Assembly (NCBI RefSeq): GCF_920984675.1
Contig: NZ_CAKLBV010000026.1
Coordinates: 1-36,655 of the forward strand
Direction of reading: 5' to 3'
From: Methylobacterium sp. Leaf118
Lineage (GTDB): Bacteria; Pseudomonadota; Alphaproteobacteria; Rhizobiales; Beijerinckiaceae
DNA length: 36,655 bases
Under the pieces are notes generated by a model. The model was not told the origin of the DNA, made no database searches, and worked only from the letters and a program-made list of their open reading frames with translations. Below, in pieces: positions 24,009 to 32,017 of this stretch. The stretch's first letter is position 1, and the number at the start of each line of letters is the position of its first letter. The position numbers and the translations under genes are program-made.

Positions 24009-25385
24009 ATGACCCGGGCAAGCCTGCCGCCCGTCGCCGTGATCGGCGCGGGGTTCAGCGGCACCATGGCCGCGCTGCAACTGCTCTCCGTCCTGCCGCG
24101 GGAGCAGCCGGTGCTCCTGTGCGAGCGCGCCGGCACGTTCGGGCGCGGCCTCGCCTACGGCACCGGCAACGCCGCCCACCTGCTCAACCTGCGGGCCTCG
24201 AACATGAGCGCCTTCCCCGACCGGCCGCGGCATTTCGAGGACTGGCTCGGCCGGCTCGGGCCGGAGGACGCGGCGAGCGTGCAGGCGACCCCGGCCGGCA
24301 CCTTCGCCGCCCGCGGGCTCTATGGCCGCTACCTCACCGAGTTGCTGGCGCAGGCGGTGACCGGGGCGGAGGCCGGGCGCCTTCGCCTCCTGCCCGACAC
24401 CGTCACGGATCTCGAACCGGAGGGCGGCGCCTTCCGCCTGTGCACCGAGGGCGGCCAGAGCCATAGGGTCGCCGGTGCCGTGCTCGCCCTGGGCAACCTC
24501 GCGACCGACGGGCCGGGCAGCCGCCACCGCCTCGATCCGTGGGACCATGAGGGATTCGGGCGCCTGCACCCGCACGCGCCGGTGCTGGTCCTCGGGACCG
24601 GGCTGACCATGCTCGACGCGGTGGCGACCCTGCGCGCCCACGGGTTCGACGGCGCCATCCTCGCCCTGTCGCGGCGCGGCCTCCTGCCGAACGCCCATGC
24701 CCCGTCCGCCCCCTGGCCCGCGCCGGATCTGACACCGGCCGATTTCGCCTCCCTGCCGCGCCTTCTCGCCCGCCTCCGGGCGGAGGTCGTGCGGGCGCGG
24801 GCGGACGGGATCGGCTGGCACGGGGTGATCGACGCCCTGCGCCCGCTCACCGACACGCTGTGGCGCAACCTGCCGACCCGCGAGCGGGCCCGCTTCCTGC
24901 GCCACCTGCGCCCGTATTGGGACGTGCACCGCCACCGCACGGCCCCGCCCGTCGCCGCGGCGATTGCCGACGAGATCGCCCGCGGCGCCCTCACGGTGCG
25001 GGCGGGCCGCCTGCTCGCCGTCGAGGACGAGGCCGCGCAGGCCGTCGTGACGCTGCGCCTGCGCGGGTCGGAGCGCCCGGAGCGTCTCGCCGTCCAGGCG
25101 ATGATCGACGCCACGGGCTTCGGCCGGCTCGCCGATTCCCGCGACCCGCTGCTCGCGCGGCTGACGGAGCGGGGCCTCGTGCGCCCGGGCCCGTTCGGTC
25201 TCGGCCTCGATGCCGGGCCCGATTACCGCGCCCGGGGCACGCGGCCCGAACGGCCCCTCTGGATCCTCGGGCCGCTCCTGCGCGGCGTGCTGTGGGAATG
25301 CATCGCGGTGCCCGACATCCGCAACGAGGCGGCCGATCTCGCCGCCCTCGTCGCCGCCGACCTCGAGCGCGCCGCCGCCGCCTGA
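24009..25385 (+). CDS. FAD/NAD(P)-binding oxidoreductase of the ssu cluster, substrate unknown
   Basis: 458 residues from the ATG at 24009 (AGAAGGA upstream). A GTG at 23985 with GGGAG spacing is a good alternative adding eight residues. The dinucleotide-binding fold opens the protein: VAVIGAGFSGTMAALQLL, then CERAGTFGRGLAYGTGNAAHLLNLRASNMSAF. The latter is typical of the FAD-NAD(P)-binding family (Pfam NAD_binding_9, from memory). A second nucleotide site follows (VLVLGTGLTMLDAVATL), then AMIDATGFGR and a C-terminal GPLLRGVLWECIAVPDIRNEA block. No function is proven to my knowledge. Position at the end of a sulfonate operon, just before the terminator, suggests an organosulfur oxidation or reductase role. 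Confidence 0.85.
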   Translation: MTRASLPPVAVIGAGFSGTMAALQLLSVLPREQPVLLCERAGTFGRGLAYGTGNAAHLLNLRASNMSAFPDRPRHFEDWLGRLGPEDAASVQATPAGTFAARGLYGRYLTELLAQAVTGAEAGRLRLLPDTVTDLEPEGGAFRLCTEGGQSHRVAGAVLALGNLATDGPGSRHRLDPWDHEGFGRLHPHAPVLVLGTGLTMLDAVATLRAHGFDGAILALSRRGLLPNAHAPSAPWPAPDLTPADFASLPRLLARLRAEVVRARADGIGWHGVIDALRPLTDTLWRNLPTRERARFLRHLRPYWDVHRHRTAPPVAAAIADEIARGALTVRAGRLLAVEDEAAQAVVTLRLRGSERPERLAVQAMIDATGFGRLADSRDPLLARLTERGLVRPGPFGLGLDAGPDYRARGTRPERPLWILGPLLRGVLWECIAVPDIRNEAADLAALVAADLERAAAA

Positions 25386-25467
25386 ACCGGCGGCGGCGGC
25401 GCGCGACCGACCGCGTCCGCGAGCGCCCGCGGTCCGCAGGTTCCCCAATCTGCCCTGCCTGACGAAC

Positions 25468-25499
25468 GCGTCCCGGATCTCGGATCCGGGACGCTTTTT
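25468..25499 (+). terminator. Intrinsic terminator of the ssu cluster
   Basis: GCGTCCCGGATC (25468-25479) and GATCCGGGACGC (25483-25494) form a perfect 12-bp stem with a three-base loop, followed directly by TTTTT. It lies 82 bp after the flavoprotein stop. Only the plus strand has the T-run. Confidence 0.93.
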
Positions 25500-25814
25500 G
25501 GCGCTTGCGCCGCATCGGGATTGGCCCCGGGACGACGTCCCCGCCTCGGGCTGAAGCGCCAGTCTCGCCCGCGGGCGGGGAGAGCCGTCCGGGCGGGGCG
25601 AGGACTGCGCCGCCCGCGTCGCCGGTGCGGCGCGGTGATCGGGAAGCCCAAGCGAGCTTCGGCCGGCGAGCGCGATCCCGCCCCGCCGCGTCGCGCCCGC
25701 GGAACTGGCCCATCCCGTGTCGGTTTCGGCCCCATCCGGCCTATCGGCCATGCTCCGGTGCGAGCCCGCCGATGCCGGGACCGACCGTCCTTCCCCGGCT
25801 CATAAATCGGAATG

Positions 25815-25855
25815 GTTCTAAACTGCTTGACGCTACCCTGGACTTGTTCTAACTA
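25815..25855 (+). promoter_or_regulatory. Promoter with two GTTCTAA direct repeats
   Basis: TTGACG (25827-25832) and TAACTA (25850-25855) are spaced by 17 bp. The -35 is good; the -10 is weak. GTTCTAA occurs at 25815-25821 and again at 25846-25852, 31 bp apart, about three helical turns, so one copy lies just upstream of the -35 and one overlaps the -10. TTCTAA half-sites recall the rhizobial Irr (iron-responsive) box, though no full palindrome is present. Repression by a bound regulator would fit this placement. Confidence 0.5.
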
Positions 25856-25920
25856 AAAACAGGAGCGGCGCACGGCCTTCGTGCCGGACGCGCCACGAGA
25901 CAGAGACCGGAGAGATCGAG

Positions 25921-26130
25921 ATGGCGAGCAATTCCAACGCGGCCTGCCAGAGCTGCCGCTTCTTCGACGAGCACAAGACCAATGCCGGCCAGGGCTCGGG
26001 CGACGAGGGCCTGTGCCGCTTCAACCCGCCGGTGAGCCAGCCCGAGCCGCAGGGCCATGGCCTGTGGCCGGTGGTCGCCTCCAAGGATTGGTGCGGCCAC
26101 TTCACCGCCGACCTGACCCCGGCCGAGTAA
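25921..26130 (+). CDS. Small four-cysteine protein, likely metal or Fe-S binding
   Basis: 69 residues with a good ribosome site (GGAGAG). The cysteines lie in two half-sites: ACQSCRFF (Cys9, Cys12) and GLCRFNPP (Cys32), then DWCGHF (Cys58). The order CxxCxFF ... CxF ... WCxxF superficially resembles high-potential iron-sulfur proteins, but the Cys32-Cys58 gap (25 residues) is longer than in those I remember. A zinc site is the other option. It has no signal peptide, so it is probably cytoplasmic. It has its own promoter and terminator, so it is an independent, probably well-expressed unit. I do not know an assigned function. Confidence 0.8.
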   Translation: MASNSNAACQSCRFFDEHKTNAGQGSGDEGLCRFNPPVSQPEPQGHGLWPVVASKDWCGHFTADLTPAE

Positions 26131-26485
26131 GCGCCTCGCGCAGGACGCGCCAAGGCTCCCACGAGGCCGTCACGGCCAATGGGAGGAACCTCGGCGCTGG
26201 GCGCGTCCAAGGGACTTTCGGGTCCCGTGGGACGCATCCATGACAAGGCCGGTGCCGCGGGGCACCGGCCTTTTTCGTGCGTCGGTGCCCCCGGCTTCGG
26301 GAGAGGCATTTTGCTTCCGAACAGCCCCGGCGCGGTCATGATCCGGTCACCTTCCCGTTCGATGGCTGCGGCCAGAAGGCAACGGGTCGCCGAAATCGGC
26401 CCCGCCGCGGCTCGGTTCGGCCTGCGGCCTGCCGGGAAGAAACGGCGCGGGCGGCAGGCCACGGCGCCGGAACGAGGATGACTGC
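26131..26485. other. Intergenic region with terminator
   Basis: 355 bp. It holds a small GGGAC-N6-GTCCC hairpin (26211-26226) and the strong terminator at 26245-26275. The remaining part to 26470 should carry the promoter of the DUF2147 gene, but no clear hexamers were seen. Confidence 0.55.
26245..26275 (+). terminator. Intrinsic terminator after the four-cysteine protein gene
   Basis: AAGGCCGGTGCC (26245-26256) and GGCACCGGCCTT (26261-26272) give a perfect 12-bp stem with a four-base loop and continuing Ts. The minus strand lacks a T-run in the right place, so it acts on plus-strand transcripts. Confidence 0.93.
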
Positions 26486-27145
26486 ATGACCATCGGACTG
26501 ATCGGTGCACTCGCACCCGTCCTACGCCGCACGGCCCTGATCGCGGCGCTCGGCGCCCTGATGGCGGCCCCCGCGGCGGCCGCGAACCGCGACCCCTCGG
26601 GCACTTGGCTGACCGAGGACGGCAAGGCGCGCATCCGCATCGAGAAATGCGGTCCGCAGGAGAAGAACCTGTGCGGCTACGCAGTGTGGCTGAAGGTGCC
26701 CCTCAACGACGAGGGCAAGCCCCGGATCGATTTCCGCAACCCCGATCCGAAGAAGCGCGCCCGTGCCTCGCTCGGCCACCAGCTCATCCTCGGGCTGAAG
26801 CTCAACGAGGAATCCCGCTACGAGGGCAAGATCTACAACGCCGAGGACGGCAAGTTCTACGACGTGACGATCTGGTCGGAGGAGCCGGAGGAGCTGACCG
26901 TCAAGGGCTGCCTCATCGCCTTCCTCTGCAAGTCGCAGACCTGGAAGCGGACCACCGACACCGTGCCCGGCCAGCTCGCCGGCCCGACCAACGGCACGAA
27001 CGGCCCGCGCGCCGACACCGAATGGGCCCCGAAGGCGCCGGCCGCGGCGGCCGCCCCCACCGCGCCCACGGCCACCGGCAGCGCCGGTCAGGCCGCCAAG
27101 CCCGCGCCGAAGCCCGCCCCGAAGGCCGCCCAGCCGGCGGAGTGA
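26486..27145 (+). CDS. Secreted DUF2147 family protein
   Basis: 219 residues. A signal peptide spans about 1-33 (IAALGALMAAPAAAA). The DUF2147 domain (36-150) has its typical blocks: DPSGTWLTEDGKARIRIEKCG, NLCGYAVWLK, LILGLKLNEESRYEGKIYNAEDGKFYDVTIW and LTVKGCLIAFLCKSQTWKR. Paired cysteines probably form disulfides in the periplasm. The C-terminal 60 residues are an Ala/Pro/Lys-rich, low-complexity tail (AAKPAPKPAPKAAQPAE) that resembles wall- or peptidoglycan-associating tails. The family has a lipocalin-like beta-barrel and no agreed function. The gene is convergent with the metallopeptidase gene, 46 bp apart. Confidence 0.88.
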   Translation: MTIGLIGALAPVLRRTALIAALGALMAAPAAAANRDPSGTWLTEDGKARIRIEKCGPQEKNLCGYAVWLKVPLNDEGKPRIDFRNPDPKKRARASLGHQLILGLKLNEESRYEGKIYNAEDGKFYDVTIWSEEPEELTVKGCLIAFLCKSQTWKRTTDTVPGQLAGPTNGTNGPRADTEWAPKAPAAAAAPTAPTATGSAGQAAKPAPKPAPKAAQPAE

Positions 27146-27191
27146 GCCGCCGGGCGCGGCCGTCATCCGCGCCCGACGCGACGCCGACGGC

Positions 27192-28364
27192 TCAGCTCGT
27201 CGGCGCGGCCACCCGCTGGCGCAGACCGGCGATCACGGCCTTCAGCATCTCGGCGCTCGCCTCGCCCCGCTCCCCGAGAGCGCGCGAGGCGTAGATGCGC
27301 TCGTGCACGAAGGTCAGCTTGGCGATGACCGCGGGCGTCAGCTTGAACGGGTAGAGCGGCGGCTGGCCCATGGAGCGGCTGAGCGAGTTGACCGCGTAGG
27401 TCAGCGGCAGCCACGCCTCGATCACCCGCTGGAAGTCCGGCGTCTCGTAGGGGTCGAAATCGATCGTGACGGGGCTGGCCGGCCCCTCGGCATTCCCGCG
27501 CAATTTGGGCTGAAGGCGCATCTCGAAGGCGCTCGCGGTCTCCAGCGTGTCGACGATGTGCAGGTAATGGGCGAAGGTCTCGGCGAAATCCTCCCAGGGA
27601 TGGGCGGTGGCGTAGGCCGAGACGTAATGCTCCTGCCAGTCCGTCGGCGGCCCCTCGGCGTGGTGGCGGGCGAGGCTCGCGCCGTAATCGACGCTCTCGT
27701 CGCCGAAGGTGGTGCGGAAGGCCGGCAGGCTCGGGTCGAACCGGACCAGCAGGTTCCAGAAATAATGCCCGATCTCGTGCCGGAAATGGCCGAGCAGCGT
27801 CCGGTAGAACTCGCCGAACAGCTTGCGCCGCCGCTCGCGCTCGACGTCGTCGGCTTCGGCGATCGAGAGGGTGATGAGCCCGTTGAGATGGCCGGTCATG
27901 ACCGGCGGCCCGGGGGAACGGGTCTCGGCGGGATCGACCAGGAAGTCGAAGGCGAGGCCGTCGGAATAATCCGGGCGGGTCACCAGCGGCAGGTCGAGGC
28001 GCAGCAGCGAGTAGAACAGGCGATGCTTGGCCGCCTCGATCTGGCGCCAGCGCTCGAGATTGGCCGGCACGGTCAGATCGGGCACGACCCGGTTGTGGCG
28101 ACAGGCGACGCAGAAGGCATCGCTCGACTCCTCCGGCACCATCCAGTTGCACGCATCATGGGCGGCATTGGCGCAGAAGCGGACTTTGCGGCCCGGATAC
28201 GCGTAGGCGCGGAACAGGGGACCGCGCCCGTCCTCGCCGCAGGGCTCCAGCGCCGAGATCACGTGTCGGTCGCAGACATAGCCGAGCCGGCGCTCGCAGC
28301 TCTCGCAGACCGTGCTCTCGAACGTGAGCGGCTGGTCGCAGGCCTGGCATTGGAAGATCCTCAT
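27192..28364 (-). CDS. Putative zinc metallopeptidase with zinc-ribbon-like N-terminus
   Basis: 390 residues. The N-terminal 90 residues are cysteine-rich: CQAC (6-9), CESC (20-23), further Cys at 31, 42, 64 and 72, and CVAC (85-88), a probable zinc-ribbon. The catalytic part has HEIGHYFW with His196, Glu197 and His200, and HPWEDFAETFAHYLHI at 255-270 with a downstream Glu as likely third ligand. This is the pattern of the putative zinc-binding metallopeptidase family (Pfam Peptidase_Mx, from memory). It has no signal peptide, so it is cytoplasmic. A GGGGAG ribosome site is present. It is divergent from the transglutaminase/amidoligase operon, 380 bp away. Family members often lie near such operons in my recollection, so a functional tie is possible. 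Confidence 0.88.
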   Translation of the reverse strand: MRIFQCQACDQPLTFESTVCESCERRLGYVCDRHVISALEPCGEDGRGPLFRAYAYPGRKVRFCANAAHDACNWMVPEESSDAFCVACRHNRVVPDLTVPANLERWRQIEAAKHRLFYSLLRLDLPLVTRPDYSDGLAFDFLVDPAETRSPGPPVMTGHLNGLITLSIAEADDVERERRRKLFGEFYRTLLGHFRHEIGHYFWNLLVRFDPSLPAFRTTFGDESVDYGASLARHHAEGPPTDWQEHYVSAYATAHPWEDFAETFAHYLHIVDTLETASAFEMRLQPKLRGNAEGPASPVTIDFDPYETPDFQRVIEAWLPLTYAVNSLSRSMGQPPLYPFKLTPAVIAKLTFVHERIYASRALGERGEASAEMLKAVIAGLRQRVAAPTS

Positions 28365-28744
28365 CGCTTCTCCCCTGCCACGGACCTATCAAGAACCGCG
28401 CCGAGTGCCCGGACCCACCGATGGGAAAGGGGTTGGCGGCTTGGCGGTTCCAACGGCGCGGCCCCCGGCCGGAGGGGTGGGGCGCACGCTTCTTGCTTTC
28501 TCGGCTGCTCCCCGACGCCGGTGACGTGTAAGAGTGTCTCCAACGAAGCGCCCGGACATCGACCGTTTCCGCCGCGTCCGCGCGACAGGCCTGTCGTGGG
28601 AGACGCTCCGGCCGGCCGAACCGTGTCCGCTCTCGCGCCTTCCCGGGCCGGACGCGGGACGGCGCGCGAGGAACGCCGGGACCCGCGCGTGGCGCTCCGC
28701 CGCGGGACCGAACGAGAGTTCAGACGAGACCCGACGGAGATTCC
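28365..28744. other. Divergent intergenic region with a 14-bp palindrome
   Basis: 380 bp between the metallopeptidase and the DUF2126 operon. A perfect palindrome CGACAGGCCTGTCG lies at 28583-28596, about 150 bp upstream of the operon start, and is a candidate operator. No other structure or gene was seen. Confidence 0.45.
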
Positions 28745-31700
28745 GTGTCGATCCAAGCCGCCCTGCACCACGTCACGCATTACCGGTACGACCGGCCGAT
28801 CGCGCTCGGAGCGCAGACGGTCCGCCTGAGGCCGGCGCCGCATTCCCGGACGAAGATCCCGGCCTACGCCCTGCGGGTGAGCCCGGAGAACCACTTCATC
28901 AACTGGCAGCAGGACCCGAGCGGCAACTGGCTCGCGCGGCTCGTCTTCCCGGAGAAGACCAAGGAGCTGCGCATCGAGGTCGACCTCACCGCGGACCTGG
29001 CGGTCATCAACCCGTTCGACTTCTTCGTCGAGGCTTACGCCGAGCGCTGGCCCTTCGCCTACGACCCCGACCTCGGCACCGCGCTGGCGCCCTACCTCGC
29101 CCTCGACGCGGCGCAGGGCCCTGAGATCGATGCCTTCCTGGCGCGGGTGCCGGAGGAGACCCACACGGTCACCTTCCTCGTGGCGCTCAACGACATGGTG
29201 CGCCAGCACGTCGCCTACGGCGTCCGGATGGAGCCGGGAGTGCAGACCCCCACGGAGACGCTGACCCTCGGCAGCGGCTCCTGCCGCGATTCCGCGTGGC
29301 TGCTGGTGCAGCTGATGCGCCGCCTGGGCTTCGCCGCCCGGTTCGTCTCGGGCTACCTGATCCAGCTCGTGCCCGACACCACCGCGGTCGACGGCCCCCA
29401 GGGCACGACCACCGACTTCACCGACCTCCACGCCTGGGCCGAGGTCTACCTGCCGGGCGCGGGCTGGATCGGCCTCGACGCGACCTCCGGCCTGCTCACG
29501 GGCGAGGGCCACATCCCCCTCGCCGCGACGCCCCATTACCAGTCCGCGGCCCCGATCTCCGGTCTCGCGGAGCCGGCCCAGGTCGAGTTCTCCTATGCGA
29601 TGAAGGTCGCCCGCGTCGCGGAGGCCCCGCGGATCACCAAGCCGTTCTCGGACGAGGTCTGGGCCGCCATGGACGCGCTGGGCGCGCGCATCGACGCGGA
29701 TCTCACCGCCCAGGACGTGCGCCTCACCATGGGCGGCGAGCCGACCTTCGTCTCCGTCGACAATTTCGAATCGCCCGAGTGGAACGTCGCCGCGGTCGGC
29801 CCGACGAAGCGCGGCCTCGCCGACCAGCTGGTGCGGCGCCTGCGCGACCGCTTCGCCCCGGGCGGCATGCTGCATTACGGGCAGGGCAAGTGGTATCCGG
29901 GCGAGACCCTGCCGCGCTGGGCCTTCGCCCTGTACTGGCGCAAGGACGGCGTGCCGATCTGGCGCAACGCCGATTTCGTCGCGGCGGAGGACGGCCCCCG
30001 CGAGGCGACCCTCGCCGATGCGGAGGCGCTGATCGGAGCGCTCGCCGCGCAGCTCGAACTCGCGGAGTTCATCTTCCCGGCCTACGAGGACGCCGTCTAC
30101 TGGAAGACCCGCGAGAGCGAGCTTCCGGTCAACGTCACCACCGCCGCCGCGCGCACCGGCAGCCCGGAATCCGACGCCCGCTTCGCCCGCGTCTTCGGCC
30201 GCGGCCTCGACACCCCCGTGGGCTACGTGCTGCCCCTGGCCAATCTCGCGTCCGGCGAGGGGCGGGCCTGGATCTCCGAGACCTGGGTGTTCCGCCGCGG
30301 CGGGGCCTATCTCAGCCCCGGCGACTCGCCGATGGGCTTCCGCCTGCCGCTCGGCTCGCTGCCCCACGTGCCGCCGGATTCCTACCCCTATTACCACCCG
30401 CAGGACCCGCTCGAGGATCGCGGCGATCTGCCGAGGGAACCGGGCGCGCCGCTGCCCAAGGGTGCCAACCGCGCCAACGGCGCCGGCATCGAGGGCGTGG
30501 CCGTGCGCACGGCCCTGGCGATCGAGGCGCGCGACGGCGTGCTCTGCGTGTTCATGCCGCCGCTGGAGCGGGTCGACGACTACCTCGATCTCGTCGGGCA
30601 GCTCGAGCGGGCGGCGGAGGCGATCGGCCGGCCGCTCCACATCGAGGGCTACGAGCCGCCCTACGATCCGCGCCTCTCGGTCATCAAGGTGACGCCCGAT
30701 CCCGGCGTGATCGAGGTCAACGTCCATCCCGCCGCCTCCTGGCGCGAGGCGGTCGCGATCACCGCCGGCCTCTACGAGGAGGCCCGGCAGACCCGGCTCG
30801 GCGCCGAGAAGTTCATGATCGACGGGCGCCATACCGGCACCGGCGGGGGCAACCACGTCGTCCTCGGCGGCGCGAGCCCCGCCGATTCCCCCTTCCTGCG
30901 TCGCCCCGACCTCCTGAAGAGCCTCGTGCTGACCTGGCAGCGCCATCCGAGCCTCTCCTACCTGTTCGCCGGCCTGTATGTCGGTCCGACCAGCCAGGCG
31001 CCGCGCATGGACGAGGCGCGCCACGACGGCCTCTACGAGCTGGAGATCGCCATGGCGCAGGTGCCGGGGGCGGGGGATCCCAACATCCCGCACTGGCTCG
31101 TCGACCGCCTGTTCCGCAACATCCTGGCGGACGTGACCGGCAACACCCACAGGGCCGAGATCTGCATCGACAAGCTCTACTCGCCCGACGGACCGACGGG
31201 GCGCCTCGGCCTCCTCGAATTCCGCTCCTTCGAGATGCCGCCGGACCCGCGCATGAGCCTCGCCCAGCAGGTGCTGCTCAGGGCCATCGTGGCGTGGCTC
31301 TGGCGCGAGCCGCGGACGGGGGGCTGTGTCCGCTGGGGCACGGCGCTCCACGATCGCTTCATGCTCCCGCATTTCCTCTGGGCGGACTTCCTCGACCTGC
31401 TGGAAGACCTCCGCGTCGGCGGCTACGACTTCGACCCGAGCGCCTTCGCCGCGCAGCGCGAATTCCGCTTCCCCGTCTTCGGCCGGGTGGAGCAGGGGGG
31501 CGTGGGCCTGGAGTTGCGGCAGGCGCTGGAGCCCTGGCATGTGCTGGGCGAAGAGGGGACCGCCGGGGGGACCGTGCGCTTCGTGGATGCCTCCGTCGAG
31601 CGGCTGCAGGTGCGGGTCGAGGGCTTCGTGCCCGGCCGGCACGTGATCGCCTGCAATGGCCGACGCCTGCCGATGACGCCCACGGGCGCCGCCGGCGAGG

Positions 31701-32017
31701 CGGTGGCGGGCCTGCGCTTCAAGGCGTGGCAACCCGCCTCCTCGATGCACCCGACCGTCCCGCCGCACGGGCCGCTGACCTTCGACATCCTGGACGCCTG
31801 GAGCGGGCGCTCCCTCGGCGGCTGCCGCTACCATGTGAGCCATCCGGGCGGGCGCAACTACGACAGCTTCCCGGTCAACGCCTACGAGGCGGAGGGGCGC
31901 CGCCTCGCCCGCTTCGAGGCCATGGGCCACACCCCGGGCCCGATGGCGATGCCGGCCGAGGAGCGCTCGACCGAGTTCCCCCTCACCCTCGACCTGCGCA
32001 CGCCGCCCCCACGATGA
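28745..32017 (+). CDS. Transglutaminase-DUF2126 fusion, predicted carboxylate-amine ligase
   Basis: 1090 residues from a GTG with GGAGA upstream. Residues 1-95 are the beta-rich bacterial transglutaminase N-domain ([25 protein letters not shown]). The transglutaminase core spans about 140-255 with a complete triad: Cys180 in [17 protein letters not shown], His229 in [12 protein letters not shown] and Asp245 in GLDATSG. From about 310 to the end is DUF2126: [41 protein letters not shown], and [18 protein letters not shown]. The Gly-rich GGNH and EFRSFE patterns resemble the glutamine-synthetase/GCS-like ligase fold, so an ATP-dependent amide-bond activity is predicted. It overlaps the next gene by four bases. 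Confidence 0.92.
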   Translation: MSIQAALHHVTHYRYDRPIALGAQTVRLRPAPHSRTKIPAYALRVSPENHFINWQQDPSGNWLARLVFPEKTKELRIEVDLTADLAVINPFDFFVEAYAERWPFAYDPDLGTALAPYLALDAAQGPEIDAFLARVPEETHTVTFLVALNDMVRQHVAYGVRMEPGVQTPTETLTLGSGSCRDSAWLLVQLMRRLGFAARFVSGYLIQLVPDTTAVDGPQGTTTDFTDLHAWAEVYLPGAGWIGLDATSGLLTGEGHIPLAATPHYQSAAPISGLAEPAQVEFSYAMKVARVAEAPRITKPFSDEVWAAMDALGARIDADLTAQDVRLTMGGEPTFVSVDNFESPEWNVAAVGPTKRGLADQLVRRLRDRFAPGGMLHYGQGKWYPGETLPRWAFALYWRKDGVPIWRNADFVAAEDGPREATLADAEALIGALAAQLELAEFIFPAYEDAVYWKTRESELPVNVTTAAARTGSPESDARFARVFGRGLDTPVGYVLPLANLASGEGRAWISETWVFRRGGAYLSPGDSPMGFRLPLGSLPHVPPDSYPYYHPQDPLEDRGDLPREPGAPLPKGANRANGAGIEGVAVRTALAIEARDGVLCVFMPPLERVDDYLDLVGQLERAAEAIGRPLHIEGYEPPYDPRLSVIKVTPDPGVIEVNVHPAASWREAVAITAGLYEEARQTRLGAEKFMIDGRHTGTGGGNHVVLGGASPADSPFLRRPDLLKSLVLTWQRHPSLSYLFAGLYVGPTSQAPRMDEARHDGLYELEIAMAQVPGAGDPNIPHWLVDRLFRNILADVTGNTHRAEICIDKLYSPDGPTGRLGLLEFRSFEMPPDPRMSLAQQVLLRAIVAWLWREPRTGGCVRWGTALHDRFMLPHFLWADFLDLLEDLRVGGYDFDPSAFAAQREFRFPVFGRVEQGGVGLELRQALEPWHVLGEEGTAGGTVRFVDASVERLQVRVEGFVPGRHVIACNGRRLPMTPTGAAGEAVAGLRFKAWQPASSMHPTVPPHGPLTFDILDAWSGRSLGGCRYHVSHPGGRNYDSFPVNAYEAEGRRLARFEAMGHTPGPMAMPAEERSTEFPLTLDLRTPPPR

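Larger units (their letters stand above)
25386..25920. other. Intergenic region after the ssu cluster
   Basis: 535 bp. It contains the cluster terminator at 25468-25499 and the promoter with repeated GTTCTAA motifs (25815-25855) for the four-cysteine protein. Between about 25510 and 25800 nothing was recognised; open frames there are shadow-like. Confidence 0.6.

Noticed and set aside
26179..26481. Plus-strand 100-codon frame before the DUF2147 gene
   Set aside because: It runs straight through a strong intrinsic terminator, and no protein features are visible.
29296..32013. Upstream extension of the ATP-grasp gene
   Set aside because: The long open frame before 32014 is an out-of-frame shadow of the DUF2126 gene (Arg/Pro-rich). 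The ATG at 32014 overlaps the stop, matching normal coupling.
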